A DNA stretch of 43,688 bases from Kiloniellales bacterium (GTDB taxonomy: Bacteria > Pseudomonadota > Alphaproteobacteria > Kiloniellales > JAKSDN01), in NCBI GenBank assembly GCA_030064845.1, contig JASJEC010000037.1:1-43688 (forward strand). Reading direction: 5' to 3'. The translations under genes were made by a program, and so were the position numbers. Below are positions 16,686 to 25,847 of this stretch, piece after piece (the stretch's first letter is position 1; each line of letters starts with the position of its first letter). Under the pieces are notes generated by a model, which worked only from the letters and a program-made list of their open reading frames with translations, was not told where the DNA came from and made no database searches.

Positions 16686-17996
16686 GTGAAGCACAGCACC
16701 TCCGAAAACCAGCCCTTGCACGGCGAGTCGCTCGGCGGGCCGGCGGTATCCCGCTCGGCCCGGCGCCTGATCGTCTGGAAGACCGCGGGCCAGCGTCCGT
16801 ACTACGCGAGCCTGCGCTACCGCTGTCTGCTGCAGATCCCCTATCTGAGAGACCTCGGCTGGGAGTCGCTGGTTCTGTTCCGGAACGAGAGCGTGAGGGA
16901 CTGGTCGAAGGTGGCGGCCCTGATCCTGGTCAAGAGCTGCCGCGACAACGACGTGGCGCTCGCCCGCGAAGCGGCCGGCGCGGGCGTCGCGGTGATCTAC
17001 GATCTGACCGACAACTTCTTCGCGGAGCGCGACAGCGGGCCGAAGATCGAGCGCCAGCGCCGCAACATCCAGGAGCTCTCCCAGATCTGCCTTGCGTTCA
17101 CGGTCGCGAGTCCGGCGATGATCGATCTGATCCGGCCGCATCTCAGGCCGGACATCCCGATCCACGTCGTTCCCGACCCGATCGAAACCGAAACCGATAC
17201 CCGCGCCGCCTACGACATCGAAGATTGGCGCCGCGACATCCAGGGCCTGCGTGTCAGCCCCCCGTGGCAGACCTTCAAACGGATCGCCCACGGCTGGTGG
17301 GAGATCCTCTGCGGCAACTTCCGGGGAGTCTGGCACCGCGTCCCGCCCGTGCCGCCGCCGCGGCGCGTGCCGGACCGAAAGCGGATCGTCTGGTTCGGCC
17401 AGGCGGGGCGCCAGTCGGAGGCGGGCCTCTCCGCGCTGGCGGACATCCTGCCCGAGCTGGAAAAGGTCAATCGGGAGACGGCCATCGAGCTGCTCGTCGT
17501 CAGCAACAGTCGCAAGAGGTTCCGCGAAGAGATCGTCCCGGCCGGCTTCCCGACCTCTTACCGCGCGTGGCACCCGTTCGGCATCTTCGCCTGCATCCAG
17601 AGCGCCGACGCTGTCGTCGTTCCGAATCGCGCCAACAGTTTCAGTCTGGCGAAGTCGTCGAACCGCTCGACCCTCGCGCTCTCCCTCGGCGTGCCCGTGG
17701 CGGCGACCATGTCGGCGTCTCTGGCGCCGCTCGAGGCCGCGCTCTATGGGGACGAGTGGGCGGCCTCCCTGGCGGCGATCTTCTCCCGGCCGGAGGAAGC
17801 CCGGCGCCGGGTTGCGTTGGGCCGGGCCGCGATCGAGAGCGAGTTCAGCGGGCCTTCGGTGGCGTCCCGACGCGAGGATATCCTGAGGTCGGTCCTCGGC
17901 GAGCTGAGCGGGGCGGCGGCCCATCGGGACGATGTCCAAAGCTTCGGCACGGGAGCCGGGGCCGGAATCGGGCGCCGGGCGGCGCCTCAGGCATAG
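16686..17996 (+). CDS. Glycosyltransferase, GT4-like (group 1)
   Basis: A soluble or peripheral enzyme of 436 residues, predicted to transfer a sugar from a nucleotide donor in surface polysaccharide assembly. RIVWFGQAGRQSEAGLSAL marks the junction to the C-terminal Rossmann half, followed by ELLVVSNSRKRF and a donor-site stretch ADAVVVPNRANSFSLAKSSNR. The start is uncertain: GTG at 16686 is chosen, with GAGG about 12 bases upstream, because the open frame before it is Gly/Pro/Arg-rich and overlaps the hairpin region. It lies 11 bases before rmlC and probably heads the rml operon. Donor and acceptor are unknown; rhamnose is a reasonable guess from context. Confidence 0.75.
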   Translation: MKHSTSENQPLHGESLGGPAVSRSARRLIVWKTAGQRPYYASLRYRCLLQIPYLRDLGWESLVLFRNESVRDWSKVAALILVKSCRDNDVALAREAAGAGVAVIYDLTDNFFAERDSGPKIERQRRNIQELSQICLAFTVASPAMIDLIRPHLRPDIPIHVVPDPIETETDTRAAYDIEDWRRDIQGLRVSPPWQTFKRIAHGWWEILCGNFRGVWHRVPPVPPPRRVPDRKRIVWFGQAGRQSEAGLSALADILPELEKVNRETAIELLVVSNSRKRFREEIVPAGFPTSYRAWHPFGIFACIQSADAVVVPNRANSFSLAKSSNRSTLALSLGVPVAATMSASLAPLEAALYGDEWAASLAAIFSRPEEARRRVALGRAAIESEFSGPSVASRREDILRSVLGELSGAAAHRDDVQSFGTGAGAGIGRRAAPQA

Positions 17997-18007
17997 GGGA
18001 TCGGGTC

Positions 18008-18565
18008 GTGCAGGTTCGCGAAACCAGGATACCGGAGGTCAAGATCCTCGAGCCGAAAAAGTTCGGCGACGAGCGCGGCTTCTTCTCCGAGACCTACAAC
18101 AGTGCGGCCCTTTCCGCGGCCGGCATCGACGAGACCTTCGTTCAGGACAATCACTCCCTGTCCCGCGAGGTGGGCGTGGTGCGCGGTCTCCACTTCCAGA
18201 CGCCGCCCTACGCCCAGGCAAAGCTTCTGCGGGTGGTCCGCGGTGCGGTCTTCGACGTGGTGGTCGACCTGCGTCGCGAGTCGCCGACCTACAAGCAGCA
18301 CGTCTCCTGGGTGATCAGCGCCAAGGATTGGAACCAGATCTTCGTCCCGGTCGGCTTCGCGCACGGCTTCTGCACCTTGGAACCCGATACCGAAGTGCTC
18401 TACAAGGTCAGCGCGCTCTACGCGCCGGACCACGAGGGGGGTGTTCAGTGGAACGATCCCGATCTGGGAATCGATTGGCCGGTCGAGCCGGGGAAGGCAG
18501 TTCTGTCCGACAAGGACCGGGCCTTACCCCGCCTGCGCGAGATCGCGGCGACCTTGCCGTTCTGA
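18008..18565 (+). CDS. rmlC: dTDP-4-dehydrorhamnose 3,5-epimerase
   Basis: A 185-residue enzyme, the family's normal length, that epimerises dTDP-4-keto-6-deoxyglucose at C3 and C5 in dTDP-L-rhamnose synthesis. The cupin fold shows FGDERGFFSETYN near the start, QDNHSLS, then VVRGLHFQ with the catalytic His, FDVVVDLR, VPVGFAHGF and the closing EGGVQWNDPDLGIDWP. The start is GTG at 18008, with AGGGGA overlapping the end of the preceding glycosyltransferase gene. It is the first of four rml genes here, in the order C-B-D-A. Confidence 0.93.
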   Translation: MQVRETRIPEVKILEPKKFGDERGFFSETYNSAALSAAGIDETFVQDNHSLSREVGVVRGLHFQTPPYAQAKLLRVVRGAVFDVVVDLRRESPTYKQHVSWVISAKDWNQIFVPVGFAHGFCTLEPDTEVLYKVSALYAPDHEGGVQWNDPDLGIDWPVEPGKAVLSDKDRALPRLREIAATLPF

Positions 18566-18602
18566 GCCGACCGGCCACCATGACTGAAAGGAAGAGATCC
18601 AA

Positions 18603-19688
18603 GTGAAACGCGTTATCGTCACCGGCGGCGCGGGATTCATCGGCTCGGCGGTGGTCCGCCACCTGCTCTCGCAACCCGGCTTCGAGGTCCTCAATATCGA
18701 CAAGCTGACCTACGCGGCCAACCTCGACTCGCTGCGCGACGTAGCCGACAACGCGCGCTATCGCTTTCTGCAGGCCGACGTCGCCGACCGTCAGCGCATG
18801 AGCCAGGCCTTCGCGGACTTCCGGCCCCACGCCGTCATGCATCTGGCCGCGGAGTCCCACGTCGACCGTTCGATCGACGGTCCCGAGGTCTTCGTCCACT
18901 CCAACGTGGTCGGCACCGTCTCCCTGCTGATCGCCGCCCTGGACTACTGGCGCGGTCTCGAAGGGCCCGATGCCGCGGCCTTCCGCTTTCACCACGTCTC
19001 GACCGACGAGGTTTTCGGCGACCTGGGCGAGACCGGCGCCTTCACGGAAGACAGCCCCTACCAGCCGAGCTCGCCCTATTCGGCCAGCAAGGCGGCGGCG
19101 GACCACTTCGTCCGGGCCTGGGCGCGCACCTACGGCCTGCCGGTAGTGCTCAGCAACTGTTCGAACAACTACGGGCCGTTCCATTTCCCCGAGAAGCTGA
19201 TCCCGCTGATCATCATGAAGTGCCTGGGGGGCGAGGCCATCCCGGTCTACGGCGATGGGTCCCAGGTGCGCGACTGGCTCTACGTGGAGGACCACGCCCG
19301 CGCCCTGCAAGCCGTGATGGAGCGCGGCGAGCCCGGCGACAGCTACAACATCGGCGGCGACGCGGAGCGCACCAACCTCGCCGTGGTCCACACGGTCTGC
19401 GATATCCTGGACCGGCACCGGCCACGGCAAGAGGGCCGCCACCGGGACCTCATCACCTTCGTGCCCGACCGCCCCGGCCACGATCGCCGCTATGCGATGG
19501 ATTTCTCCAAGGCCGAGCAGACGCTCGGGTGGCGGCCCCAGGAGAGCTTCGAAAGCGGGATCGAGAAGACGGTCCAGTGGTACCTCGACAACGGCTGGTG
19601 GTGGGAGCCGATCCTGGCGGGACGCTACGCGGGCGAACGCCTCGGGCTCGCGGCGGCCGGCAAGAAGGCCTCGGGGCAAGGTGGCTGA
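18603..19688 (+). CDS. rmlB: dTDP-glucose 4,6-dehydratase
   Basis: A 361-residue short-chain dehydrogenase-type enzyme, the first step after dTDP-glucose in rhamnose synthesis. TGGAGFIGS is the NAD-binding loop. [23 protein letters not shown] and [11 protein letters not shown] give the catalytic Thr-Asp-Glu and Tyr-xxx-Lys residues, followed by [16 protein letters not shown]. The start is GTG at 18603 with GGAAGAG upstream. Its last eight bases overlap rmlD, which indicates translational coupling. Confidence 0.95.
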   Translation: MKRVIVTGGAGFIGSAVVRHLLSQPGFEVLNIDKLTYAANLDSLRDVADNARYRFLQADVADRQRMSQAFADFRPHAVMHLAAESHVDRSIDGPEVFVHSNVVGTVSLLIAALDYWRGLEGPDAAAFRFHHVSTDEVFGDLGETGAFTEDSPYQPSSPYSASKAAADHFVRAWARTYGLPVVLSNCSNNYGPFHFPEKLIPLIIMKCLGGEAIPVYGDGSQVRDWLYVEDHARALQAVMERGEPGDSYNIGGDAERTNLAVVHTVCDILDRHRPRQEGRHRDLITFVPDRPGHDRRYAMDFSKAEQTLGWRPQESFESGIEKTVQWYLDNGWWWEPILAGRYAGERLGLAAAGKKASGQGG

Positions 19689-20601
19689 CCCTCTGCGCAT
19701 CCTGGTGACCGGCGCCGGCGGGCAGGTCGGCAGCGAGTTGCTGCGCCTGAGCTGGCCCGGCGACGTCCTGGTCGAGGGCCGGAGCCGGTCGGCACTGGAC
19801 GTCTGCGACCGTGACGCCGTCCAGGCGACCTTGGCCGAAGGCTACGACGTGGTGATCAACGCGGCTGCCTATACCGCCGTCGACCGGGCGGAGGAGGAGG
19901 CGGCGGCCGCGGAACGCGTGAACCGCGAGGCCGTCGGCTACCTGGCCGAGGCCTGCGCGGGTACCGGCGCCGCGATGATCCATATCTCGACCGACTACGT
20001 CTTCGACGGCGCCAAGGCGTCGCCCTACCTGGAGACCGATCCGGTGCGGCCGCTCGGCGTCTACGGCCGCAGCAAGGCGGCGGGCGAGGAGGTCCTGCGG
20101 GCCGCCCTGCCGCGGCACGTCATCCTGCGCACGGCCTGGGTCTATGGCATCCAGGGCGGGAACTTCGTGAAGACCATGCTCCGCCTGGCGGCAGAACGCG
20201 ACGAACTGCGGGTCGTGGCGGACCAGCAAGGCTCGCCGACCTCGGCGGCCGACCTGGCGGCGGCGATCGCCACGGTCGCGGCGCAGACCGCGCGTGTGGA
20301 GGAGGGTGGGGGCGGGGCATCGCCCTGGGGCACCTATCACTGCACCAATGCCGGCGTGACCACCTGGCACGACTTCGCCGAGGAGATCGTGCGGCTGGCC
20401 GCACCGAGCCTCGGCCGGACACCGCGCGTCACTCCGATCACCACGGCCGAGTACCCGACGCCGGCGACGCGCCCGGCCAACTCCACCCTCGCATGCGACA
20501 AGCTGGAGTCCCGCTTCGGCGTCACGATGCGCCCCTGGCAGGAGGCCCTGGCGGAAGTGATCCGGGCGTTGTGCGGCACATCCATGGAAGCGACGAACTG
20601 A
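19681..20601 (+). CDS. rmlD: dTDP-4-dehydrorhamnose reductase
   Basis: A 306-residue NAD(P)H-dependent reductase that completes dTDP-L-rhamnose. The N-terminal [14 protein letters not shown] binds the cofactor. [22 protein letters not shown] and [10 protein letters not shown], with its Tyr-xxx-Lys pair, are the family's active-site segments. GTG at 19681 overlaps the rmlB stop and places the cofactor loop 11 residues from the N-terminus, as usual. The frame is open upstream only as a shadow of rmlB. Confidence 0.93.
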   Translation: MADPLRILVTGAGGQVGSELLRLSWPGDVLVEGRSRSALDVCDRDAVQATLAEGYDVVINAAAYTAVDRAEEEAAAAERVNREAVGYLAEACAGTGAAMIHISTDYVFDGAKASPYLETDPVRPLGVYGRSKAAGEEVLRAALPRHVILRTAWVYGIQGGNFVKTMLRLAAERDELRVVADQQGSPTSAADLAAAIATVAAQTARVEEGGGGASPWGTYHCTNAGVTTWHDFAEEIVRLAAPSLGRTPRVTPITTAEYPTPATRPANSTLACDKLESRFGVTMRPWQEALAEVIRALCGTSMEATN

Positions 20602-20611
20602 AAGTGCGGTC

Positions 20612-21484
20612 ATGAAGGGAATCATTCTGGCGGGCGGCGCCGGTACGCGGCTCTACCCGATCACGCTCGCGGTCAGCAAGCAGCTGCTGCCGGTCTACGA
20701 CAAGCCGATGATCTACTATCCCCTGTCCACCCTTATGCTGGCGGGGGTTCGCGAGTGTCTGATCATCACGACGCCCCAGGACCGCGACGCCTTCGAAGGC
20801 CTGCTGGGCGACGGGCGGCAGTGGGGCATGGCGCTGAGCTACGCGGTTCAGCCAAAGCCGGAAGGCCTGGCGCAGGCCTTCATCATCGGCCGCGACTTCG
20901 TCGGCAAGGACGCCTGCGCGCTGGCGCTGGGCGACAACATCTTCTACGGCCACACCCTGCCGGAACAGCTGCGCCGGGCGGCCGGCCTCGAGCGGGGCGC
21001 CACGGTCTTCGCCTATGCCGTGCGCGACCCGGAGCGCTACGGTGTGGTCGAGTTCGACGACGAGGGCACGGCCATCTCGATCGAGGAGAAGCCCAAGAAG
21101 CCGAAATCGCACTGGGCGGTCACGGGGCTTTACTTCTACGACAATGACGTGCTCGACATCGCGGCCTCGATCAAGCCTTCGGCACGCGGCGAACTGGAGA
21201 TCACCGACGTCAACGCGGTCTATCTCGAACGCGGCAGCCTGAAGGTCGAGAAGATGGGGCGCGGCTACGTCTGGCTCGACACAGGCACGGTCGATTCGAT
21301 CGGCGAGGCCGCCGACTTCGTGCGCGTCGTCGAGCACCGCCAGGTGCAGAAGATCGCCTGTGTCGAGGAGATCGCCTTCCGCATGGGCTACATCTCCCGC
21401 GAGCAGCTCATCGCCCTGGCGGAACCGCTGGCCAAGAGCACCTACGGTGCCTACCTGGTGCAAGTAGCCAGCGAAAGGACTTGA
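20612..21484 (+). CDS. rmlA: Glucose-1-phosphate thymidylyltransferase
   Basis: A 290-residue nucleotidyltransferase that makes dTDP-glucose from glucose-1-phosphate and dTTP, the entry to the rhamnose pathway. [16 protein letters not shown] with [18 protein letters not shown] is the signature of the short RmlA class. ALGDNIFYG holds the metal-binding Asp, and EEKPKKPKS and [10 protein letters not shown] follow at expected places. The gene starts ten bases after rmlD and closes the rml set, so the four enzymes are complete here. Confidence 0.96.
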   Translation: MKGIILAGGAGTRLYPITLAVSKQLLPVYDKPMIYYPLSTLMLAGVRECLIITTPQDRDAFEGLLGDGRQWGMALSYAVQPKPEGLAQAFIIGRDFVGKDACALALGDNIFYGHTLPEQLRRAAGLERGATVFAYAVRDPERYGVVEFDDEGTAISIEEKPKKPKSHWAVTGLYFYDNDVLDIAASIKPSARGELEITDVNAVYLERGSLKVEKMGRGYVWLDTGTVDSIGEAADFVRVVEHRQVQKIACVEEIAFRMGYISREQLIALAEPLAKSTYGAYLVQVASERT

Positions 21485-21583
21485 GGACGGCCTGAGTTGC
21501 TGGCAGTTAAACAATTGCGTCATAATGAGCAGCCGGGGTTCACGGCCGATCTAATGCGTGAACTACCTTTTTTGACCTGAGGT

Positions 21584-22504
21584 TCAGGGCGGCAACACCC
21601 CGGGCGGCACTCCGAGAAAACGGTTCCAGGCTTCTCGTATTCTCCCGCCTTTGACTTCTTTTCTTCTCTGCTTAACGAGAGTCTTGCACTTGAGGATCGC
21701 AGATTCTTTGCGTTCCCTCATTTTGATTAGAAGCTCTTGATTATCTCTTTCGCGTTCAAGTTTCTTCAGAATTTCTGCCTCTCGATAGAAATCATTAAAG
21801 TGTTCGTGAAAACGCTGCTGGAAGTGTTCAGTGGAATAGGAAAAAGGTCGGACTTCGAAAGGCGGTTCGGTCGAAATAAATTGTGTGAAGAGTCTTTCGA
21901 AAATGTAAGGCACCATGGTCGCGTCAGACTTCTTATCCGCTTGAGCCCAAAGAACGGAGCGTTCTTCCTCGGATGCCTTGTTTTCGATGTAGTCGTACAC
22001 TGGAAGGCAGAACTTCATGTAAGCATTCCAGAACTTCGGTGTGGCGAACCAGAAATTGCAATAACAGGCGACATCACTGCCATGAATTTCTTGAGATAGT
22101 TGCGTGTTGTAACCAAGTTTTCGGAAAATTTCTTCAGTAGTCGCTATGAGACCAGGATGGCAATACTCACCCTGAAGCCAGACATTCTGATATTCAATGA
22201 GTGCAAACGGGAAGGGGTTTAGGAAGTAGCAATCTGCTCCTCGATTGGCTCTGGCAAAGTCGAGCAATGACTGGCCTTCAATCTGCGCTTTCTGCCGAAA
22301 CTTCCAGCTAAAAAATCCCGTATAGCTGTGGCGGTCCATGGTTCCTGCGAGCCATTCTTTTCGAAAAATATGAAACTCCCGCCATTCCGGTCGCTCATTC
22401 TTGAAGTTTTCGTAGGGAATGAAGGCAGGATCCAAGTATCTGCGGAGTGCAGGCTTGTAATGTATTTGATAGATACCGAAGGGTGAAGATGTATCGCGGT
22501 TCAC
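21584..22504 (-). CDS. Unidentified protein of a polysaccharide cluster
   Basis: A 306-residue soluble protein that I do not assign to a named family. It opens with FGIYQIHYKPALRRYLDPAF and has SYTGFFSWKFRQKAQIEGQS, YFLNPFPFALIEYQNVWLQGE, SDVACYCNFWFATPKFWNAY and PYIFERLFTQFI. I recall similar patterns in proteins encoded beside glycosyltransferases, but no activity is established from sequence. A charged coiled coil (EAEILKKLERERDNQE) closes it. The start is GTG with GAGAGG about ten bases upstream. Base use is clearly AT-richer than the rml genes next to it, which suggests separate acquisition. It faces rmlA tail to tail. Confidence 0.65.
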   Translation of the reverse strand: MNRDTSSPFGIYQIHYKPALRRYLDPAFIPYENFKNERPEWREFHIFRKEWLAGTMDRHSYTGFFSWKFRQKAQIEGQSLLDFARANRGADCYFLNPFPFALIEYQNVWLQGEYCHPGLIATTEEIFRKLGYNTQLSQEIHGSDVACYCNFWFATPKFWNAYMKFCLPVYDYIENKASEEERSVLWAQADKKSDATMVPYIFERLFTQFISTEPPFEVRPFSYSTEHFQQRFHEHFNDFYREAEILKKLERERDNQELLIKMRERKESAILKCKTLVKQRRKEVKGGRIREAWNRFLGVPPGVLPP

Positions 22505-22694
22505 GGAAACAGCCTCTCAAATCCTCTATTCCTGCCTTGATGCTCTCTCGCTTTTCATCGTGTTCATTTGATCTTTGGTTCGCCCAATCGCAATGGCAGC
22601 TCAACGGACCCAAGTGATCGGCAGCCTGTTCCATGCACTATTCTTGATGTCCCGCAGAATAGACCCTCCTTGGTGGCGGAGACGCGCTGCTTGG

Positions 22695-23435
22695 CTAAGC
22701 CTTCTCGAGCACAGAGACAGATTGGCCGAAACCTACATCACCTTCCGGGTCGTCACTCTTGTAAATCGTGACAACCTCAAAGCCTGAATGGTGGGCCCAA
22801 GCGTGAATCGCGTCGCGGCTGATGAATTGGTTGTGCTGTTTGAGATTGCCCTTAGCGCGGGAACTTACGGACTCCTCGAATACACGCCAAAGTGGCGGGC
22901 TGGCAAATTCAAGGAACGACATGACCACGCGTCCGCCCGATCTCAAGACGCGTGACGCTTCGCAGAGATAGCGAAAGCTGTCTTCATGCAATGTGTGCGT
23001 AAGTACGGAGAAGAAGCAAACCATGTCCGCCTGCTCGTTTTCGAGGGGGATAACGACACTTTCAACTTGAACAAATCTCCAGTCGGACCGCCGACATGAG
23101 GTTCGTGCGTGCTCTAACAATGAAGGAACAACATCGGTACCGAGGAGTGGGCCAGTAAGGTAGTCCCGAAGCGCCAATTCCAGCCGGCCGGAACCGCAGC
23201 CTACATTGACGAGGTAGTGGTTGGGTTTCAAACCTGCCTTAATCAGGATCTCCCTCTCCATGAGGCCCATTTCGTCGTAGGCCTCGACGCCGCCAACAGC
23301 AATCTTCATGGCGTCGTCATGCCCGTGCCGAAAGAGAAGGTCACCGACCATTCGATTGTAGGCCTTGCCATAGTCGGTGAGATCGACCGGGTTGAGTCTG
23401 CGCCTCAACTTCGTGATCTTCTTGCGCAAGTCCAT
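22695..23435 (-). CDS. Class I SAM-dependent methyltransferase
   Basis: A 246-residue enzyme with the class I motif I LVNVGCGSGRLELAL near residue 75, an acidic Asp in LLGTDVVPSLL, and motif-IV-like ADMVCFFSVLTHTLHEDS followed by RVLRSGGRVVMSFLEFA. The acceptor is unknown; the position among glycosyltransferases suggests a sugar or glycan-end methylation. GGAGACGCC precedes the ATG. It lies 190 bases upstream of the unidentified protein gene on the same strand and shares its lower GC. Confidence 0.85.
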   Translation of the reverse strand: MDLRKKITKLRRRLNPVDLTDYGKAYNRMVGDLLFRHGHDDAMKIAVGGVEAYDEMGLMEREILIKAGLKPNHYLVNVGCGSGRLELALRDYLTGPLLGTDVVPSLLEHARTSCRRSDWRFVQVESVVIPLENEQADMVCFFSVLTHTLHEDSFRYLCEASRVLRSGGRVVMSFLEFASPPLWRVFEESVSSRAKGNLKQHNQFISRDAIHAWAHHSGFEVVTIYKSDDPEGDVGFGQSVSVLEKA

Positions 23436-23562
23436 GGCGTCTCCAATACCCTGCAGGTTTGTGCGGTGGGGGCTGAAATCATTCCCCCTAGAGTCTAGTC
23501 TAACTCCGGCCTGACGGAACGTTAGGAAAGGGGAATTCCTTGAGGCGCCAGGTTTCTACCAT

Positions 23563-24543
23563 TCAAGATACTCCGAGGTGCCTGTTCCCATTTTTTCCAT
23601 TCTGGATGGAGTCCGACCGCGTCCGATTTCGGAAAGCGTTGGATGCTAACACGCGCATAAACTTGGTGATGAACCGCATTCTGCCGAAGTTCAGGCCGGA
23701 CCGTTGCGACTGATAGAAGTGATGCAAGGCTTTGCCATAGAGCTTGGCGTCGAGAGCCCAGCGCGAGATGATGTAGTGAACGTTGGCGTAGGCCTCGCGT
23801 TTCAGGTTCTCAGGCGTGTATTTATCGATCACCTGAAGTTTCAGCTGCGAGTGCCTGTCGAAGTTCTTGTAGGAATTCTTTTGGTGTTCGCGGTAGTAGG
23901 ACACCACGTCGGGGACGTAGGCGTACTCCCCTTTATCCTTCACGTTCTCGAAGATTCGGATGACCAAGGGCCAGTCGTCCGACAACAGTGCCTCGTCGAA
24001 ACCGCCGATCTCTCTTACGAAAGCAGTCTTCAGAAGCGCCGCCTGGATGAAAAAAGGGCTCTTGTGTGTGTAGAGACCATGTAGGATCCGCTGAGGGTCC
24101 TGCGCCAGCACCTCACCCTTGCGCTTCGGCCCGGTAATCTCGGCCAAGGCGTTTTCGCGCAGGGTCTGGCACTCGCCGAACACCGCCTTCAGGGCTAGGT
24201 TCTCCCGGAACGCCGCCAATTGGGCACCGAAGCGGTCCGGCGCGAACTTGTCATCGGATCCCAGGGCCGTCACCAGTTCGCCCTTTGCTTTGGACAGGGC
24301 CACGTTCAGGGTGCGCGTAACGCCCATGTTCTTGGGGTTCACAATCAAGTGAAACGGCAGAGGTGAGCGGTCGCGCAGGTCTTCGAGCAGACTGACCGAG
24401 CCGTCCAAGGACCCGTCGTCAACCACGATGATCTCGACGTTCCGGTGGGGTTGCGCCCAAATGCTCTCAATCCCTTCGCCGATGAAATCCGCGTGGTTGT
24501 AAGAGGCGATCAGAACGCTCACCAAGGGGGACTGGTCTGACAA
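23563..24543 (-). CDS. Family 2 glycosyltransferase
   Basis: A 326-residue GT-A fold enzyme. The N-terminal VSVLIASYNHADFIGEGIES and EIIVVDDGSLDGS bind the nucleotide, ELVTALGSDDKFAPDRF supplies the metal-binding acidic pair, and FDEALLSDDWPLVIRI is a likely acceptor-side motif. The start is TTG at 24543, with GAGGAAAG a few bases upstream. It is the first gene of a three-gene minus-strand set with the methyltransferase and the unidentified protein. Donor and acceptor are not predictable. Confidence 0.88.
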   Translation of the reverse strand: MSDQSPLVSVLIASYNHADFIGEGIESIWAQPHRNVEIIVVDDGSLDGSVSLLEDLRDRSPLPFHLIVNPKNMGVTRTLNVALSKAKGELVTALGSDDKFAPDRFGAQLAAFRENLALKAVFGECQTLRENALAEITGPKRKGEVLAQDPQRILHGLYTHKSPFFIQAALLKTAFVREIGGFDEALLSDDWPLVIRIFENVKDKGEYAYVPDVVSYYREHQKNSYKNFDRHSQLKLQVIDKYTPENLKREAYANVHYIISRWALDAKLYGKALHHFYQSQRSGLNFGRMRFITKFMRVLASNAFRNRTRSDSIQNGKNGNRHLGVS

Positions 24544-24625
24544 GTCTTTCCTCTGCGCAGTTTGCCGTATCTCGAACCGCGGGGTCGGTCTAACGGCTTT
24601 TCAGAGGCCGATCAACCACTACGGC

Positions 24626-24653
24626 GACCGGGAACGCCCGGTCTTTTGCCGGG
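24626..24653 (+). promoter_or_regulatory. Terminator-like hairpin with alternative pairing in the dmdA leader
   Basis: GACCGGG-AACG-CCCGGTC is a perfect 7-bp stem at 24626-24643, followed by TTTT. CCCGG at 24637-24641 can instead pair with CCGGG at 24649-24653, which would break the first stem. It lies about 90 bases before the DmdA-like start, where an attenuator would act. No known riboswitch class was recognised. Confidence 0.4.
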
Positions 24654-24740
24654 CCACCCTAAGTCACCGATTGACCTGACCGGCCTCATCGCGCATCAGA
24701 GAGCCGCAGCATTCGACCGTCTTCCAAGGGAGTGTCCCGC

Positions 24741-25847
24741 GTGTCGTCTTTCATCCTTCAGCCGTCCAACCGTCTGCGCCGGACGCCCTTCTCCCGCAAG
24801 GTGGAAGAGGCCGGGGTCAAGGCCTACACGGTCTACAACCACATGCTGCTGGCCCAGTGGTACCGCTCTCCGGCCGAGGACTATGCCCACCTGAAGTCGG
24901 CGGTCCAGGTCTGGGACGTGGCCTGCGAGCGGCAGGTCGAGATCACCGGACCGGACGCCCGCAAGCTGGTGCAGATGACGACGCCGCGCGACCTGTCGGG
25001 CATGGCGGACGACCAATGCTACTACATCCCCATGGTCGACAGCGCCGGCCTCATGCTCAACGACCCGGTGCTGCTCAAGCTGGCGGAGGAGCGCTACTGG
25101 GTCTCGCTCGCCGACAGCGACGCGTTGTTCTATTTCAAGGGCCTGGCCAGCGGGTTCGGACTCGATGTCCAGGTCTTCGAGCCGGACGTGTCGCCGCTCG
25201 CGATCCAGGGTCCCAAGGCCGACGAGCTGGTGCGCCGGGTGTTCGGCGAGGAAATCGTGGCGACCCGTTTTTTCCGGCACAAGCCGGTATCGGTGCAGGG
25301 CAAGCAGATGGTCATCGCCCGGTCGGGCTGGTCGGTTCAGGGCGGCTTCGAGCTCTATCTCGATGGGACGGAGTACGGCGAGGCCTTGTGGGACCAGCTC
25401 TTCGAGGCCGGCGAAGACCTCAACGTCCGGCCCGGCTGTCCGAACGGCATCGAACGGATCGAGGGCGGCCTCCTGTCCTACGGCAGCGACATGACCCGGG
25501 AGCACACGCCCTTCGAGGCCGGGCTGGGCAGATTCTGCAAGCTGGAGCGGGCGACGGCCTGCCTCGGTCACGGCGCCTTGTCGCAGCAGACCGAGCCGTC
25601 GCGGCAGGTACGCCCGGTGGAGATCGACGGACCGGCAGTGCCGGGGGTCGGCTACTTCTGGCCGGTGAAGGACCGCGACGGGAAGGTGGCCGGCCGCGTC
25701 TCCTCCGCCGCCTGGTCACCCGACTTCAAGACCAACGTGGCGATCGCAATGATCGAGCGCGACTACTGGGATGCCGGCAGCGAACTGGTCGTAGAGGCGC
25801 CCGACGGCGACCGGAACGTGACCGTCCGGGAAAAGTTCTGGATCTAG
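24741..25847 (+). CDS. dmdA: DmdA-like aminomethyltransferase-fold enzyme (probable DMSP demethylase)
   Basis: A 368-residue member of the GcvT/aminomethyltransferase superfamily, the length of DmdA, which moves a methyl group from dimethylsulfoniopropionate to tetrahydrofolate. Segments that I recognise as DmdA-type rather than ordinary GcvT are YTVYNHMLLAQWYRSPAEDY, VWDVACERQVEITG, VSLADSDALFYFKGLASG, ARSGWSVQGGFELYL and RPGCPNGIERIEGGLLSYG. The start is GTG at 24741, with AAGGGAG eight bases upstream; another GTG lies nine bases earlier. No dmdB, dmdC or dmdD homologue and no glycine cleavage genes are nearby. Related GcvT-like proteins that do not act on DMSP exist, so substrate is likely but not proven. 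Its 3' end overlaps the convergent APH/kinase gene by four bases. Confidence 0.7.
   Translation: MSSFILQPSNRLRRTPFSRKVEEAGVKAYTVYNHMLLAQWYRSPAEDYAHLKSAVQVWDVACERQVEITGPDARKLVQMTTPRDLSGMADDQCYYIPMVDSAGLMLNDPVLLKLAEERYWVSLADSDALFYFKGLASGFGLDVQVFEPDVSPLAIQGPKADELVRRVFGEEIVATRFFRHKPVSVQGKQMVIARSGWSVQGGFELYLDGTEYGEALWDQLFEAGEDLNVRPGCPNGIERIEGGLLSYGSDMTREHTPFEAGLGRFCKLERATACLGHGALSQQTEPSRQVRPVEIDGPAVPGVGYFWPVKDRDGKVAGRVSSAAWSPDFKTNVAIAMIERDYWDAGSELVVEAPDGDRNVTVREKFWI

Noticed and set aside
17225-18007. Upstream extension of the rmlC frame
   Set aside because: It overlaps the glycosyltransferase gene out of frame; RmlC proteins start where GTG 18008 places them.
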